Of a stretch of DNA of 64,000 nt, positions 63,926 through 64,000 are shown one piece after another. Each line of letters opens with the position of its first letter. The first letter of the stretch is position 1. The notes beneath the pieces are model-generated. The model did not search any database. It was not told where the DNA came from and was given only the letters and a program-made list of their open reading frames with translations. The stretch is from contig NZ_JAUPEC010000015.1 of NCBI RefSeq assembly GCF_030551755.1, positions 47,453-111,452 of the forward strand, in the 5' to 3' direction. This DNA comes from Pseudocolwellia sp. AS88. Its GTDB lineage: Bacteria > Pseudomonadota > Gammaproteobacteria > Enterobacterales > Alteromonadaceae. The position numbers were made by a program, and so were the translations under genes.

Positions 63926-64000
63926 TGACCCGTCCTAAATAAGGTTGACACTTTTCTTTAAGTAAATTGGAGAGTGTTATGAAATCAACAACTAAGCGTA
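63926..64000 (+). mobile_element. Left end of IS element, partial (IS3-like)
   Basis: TGACCCGTCCTAAATAAGG looks like the TG-starting end of an IS3-type element, with a TTGACA -35 box soon after. GGAGAG is followed at 63979 by ATGAAATCAACAACTAAGCG, which reads M-K-S-T-T-K-R, like the start of an IS3-family OrfA. The element runs off the window, so family and completeness cannot be confirmed. Confidence 0.45.

Overview
The window is AT-rich DNA, most likely from the chromosome of a marine gammaproteobacterium of the Alteromonadales/Colwelliaceae type. This is inferred from a TonB-dependent receptor with FecI/FecR signalling, MacAB-TolC and RND efflux operons, integron-type cassettes and an IS3-like end. 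No rRNA, tRNA or CRISPR was seen. The dominant theme is breakdown of a sulfated, fucose-rich algal polysaccharide (fucoidan-like). There are six S1-type sulfatases (one cut by the left edge), two GH29 and one GH95 alpha-L-fucosidases, a GH141-like beta-helix enzyme, three candidate carbohydrate esterases, a TonB-dependent receptor and a GntR/FCD regulator. Nearly all these proteins carry export signals, and several are lipoproteins.

Layout. (1) 1-6.3 kb, plus strand: sulfatase, SGNH hydrolase, GH29 and Tat-exported GH141-like protein, closed by a 17-bp stem. (2) 6.8-14.9 kb, plus: outer-membrane factor, adaptor and RND pump, then an octaheme cytochrome c with TPRs. (3) 15.2-22.8 kb: accessory region with two near-identical orphan HigA-like genes, a umuC remnant, a PIN-toxin remnant, hipBA, small unknown genes, a 1,017-bp non-autonomous IS21-like insertion carrying a HEPN-like cassette gene, and a tyrosine recombinase. 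(4) 23.3-34.4 kb, minus: a six-gene operon-like block of families typical of Planctomycetes and Verrucomicrobia (two DUF1080, PVC-type cytochrome dehydrogenase, DUF1592-type cytochrome, DUF1552) ending in a sulfatase. (5) 34.7-35.6 kb: a divergent esterase. (6) 35.8-38.2 kb: a small integrase-less array of integron cassettes in which two genes carry an in-frame TAG. (7) 38.2-52 kb, minus: LamG-like protein, GH95, MacAB-TolC, sulfatase, GH29, sulfatase. (8) 52.3-57.3 kb: STN-TonB receptor divergent from fecI-fecR. (9) 57.5-62.7 kb, minus: sulfatase, sulfatase, EF-hand protein, esterase. (10) 62.9-63.8 kb: divergent GntR-family regulator, terminator, and the left end of an IS at the window edge.

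Proposed working model (inference): oligosaccharides enter through the STN-TonB receptor, which signals through FecR/FecI. Periplasmic and lipid-anchored sulfatases, esterases and exo-fucosidases remove sulfate, acyl groups and fucose. The PVC-like block may add an oxidative step, with cytochrome-linked sugar oxidation feeding DUF1080 3-keto-glycoside hydrolases. No endo-fucoidanase, sulfatase-maturating enzyme or fucose catabolic gene was recognised, so those steps must be encoded elsewhere.
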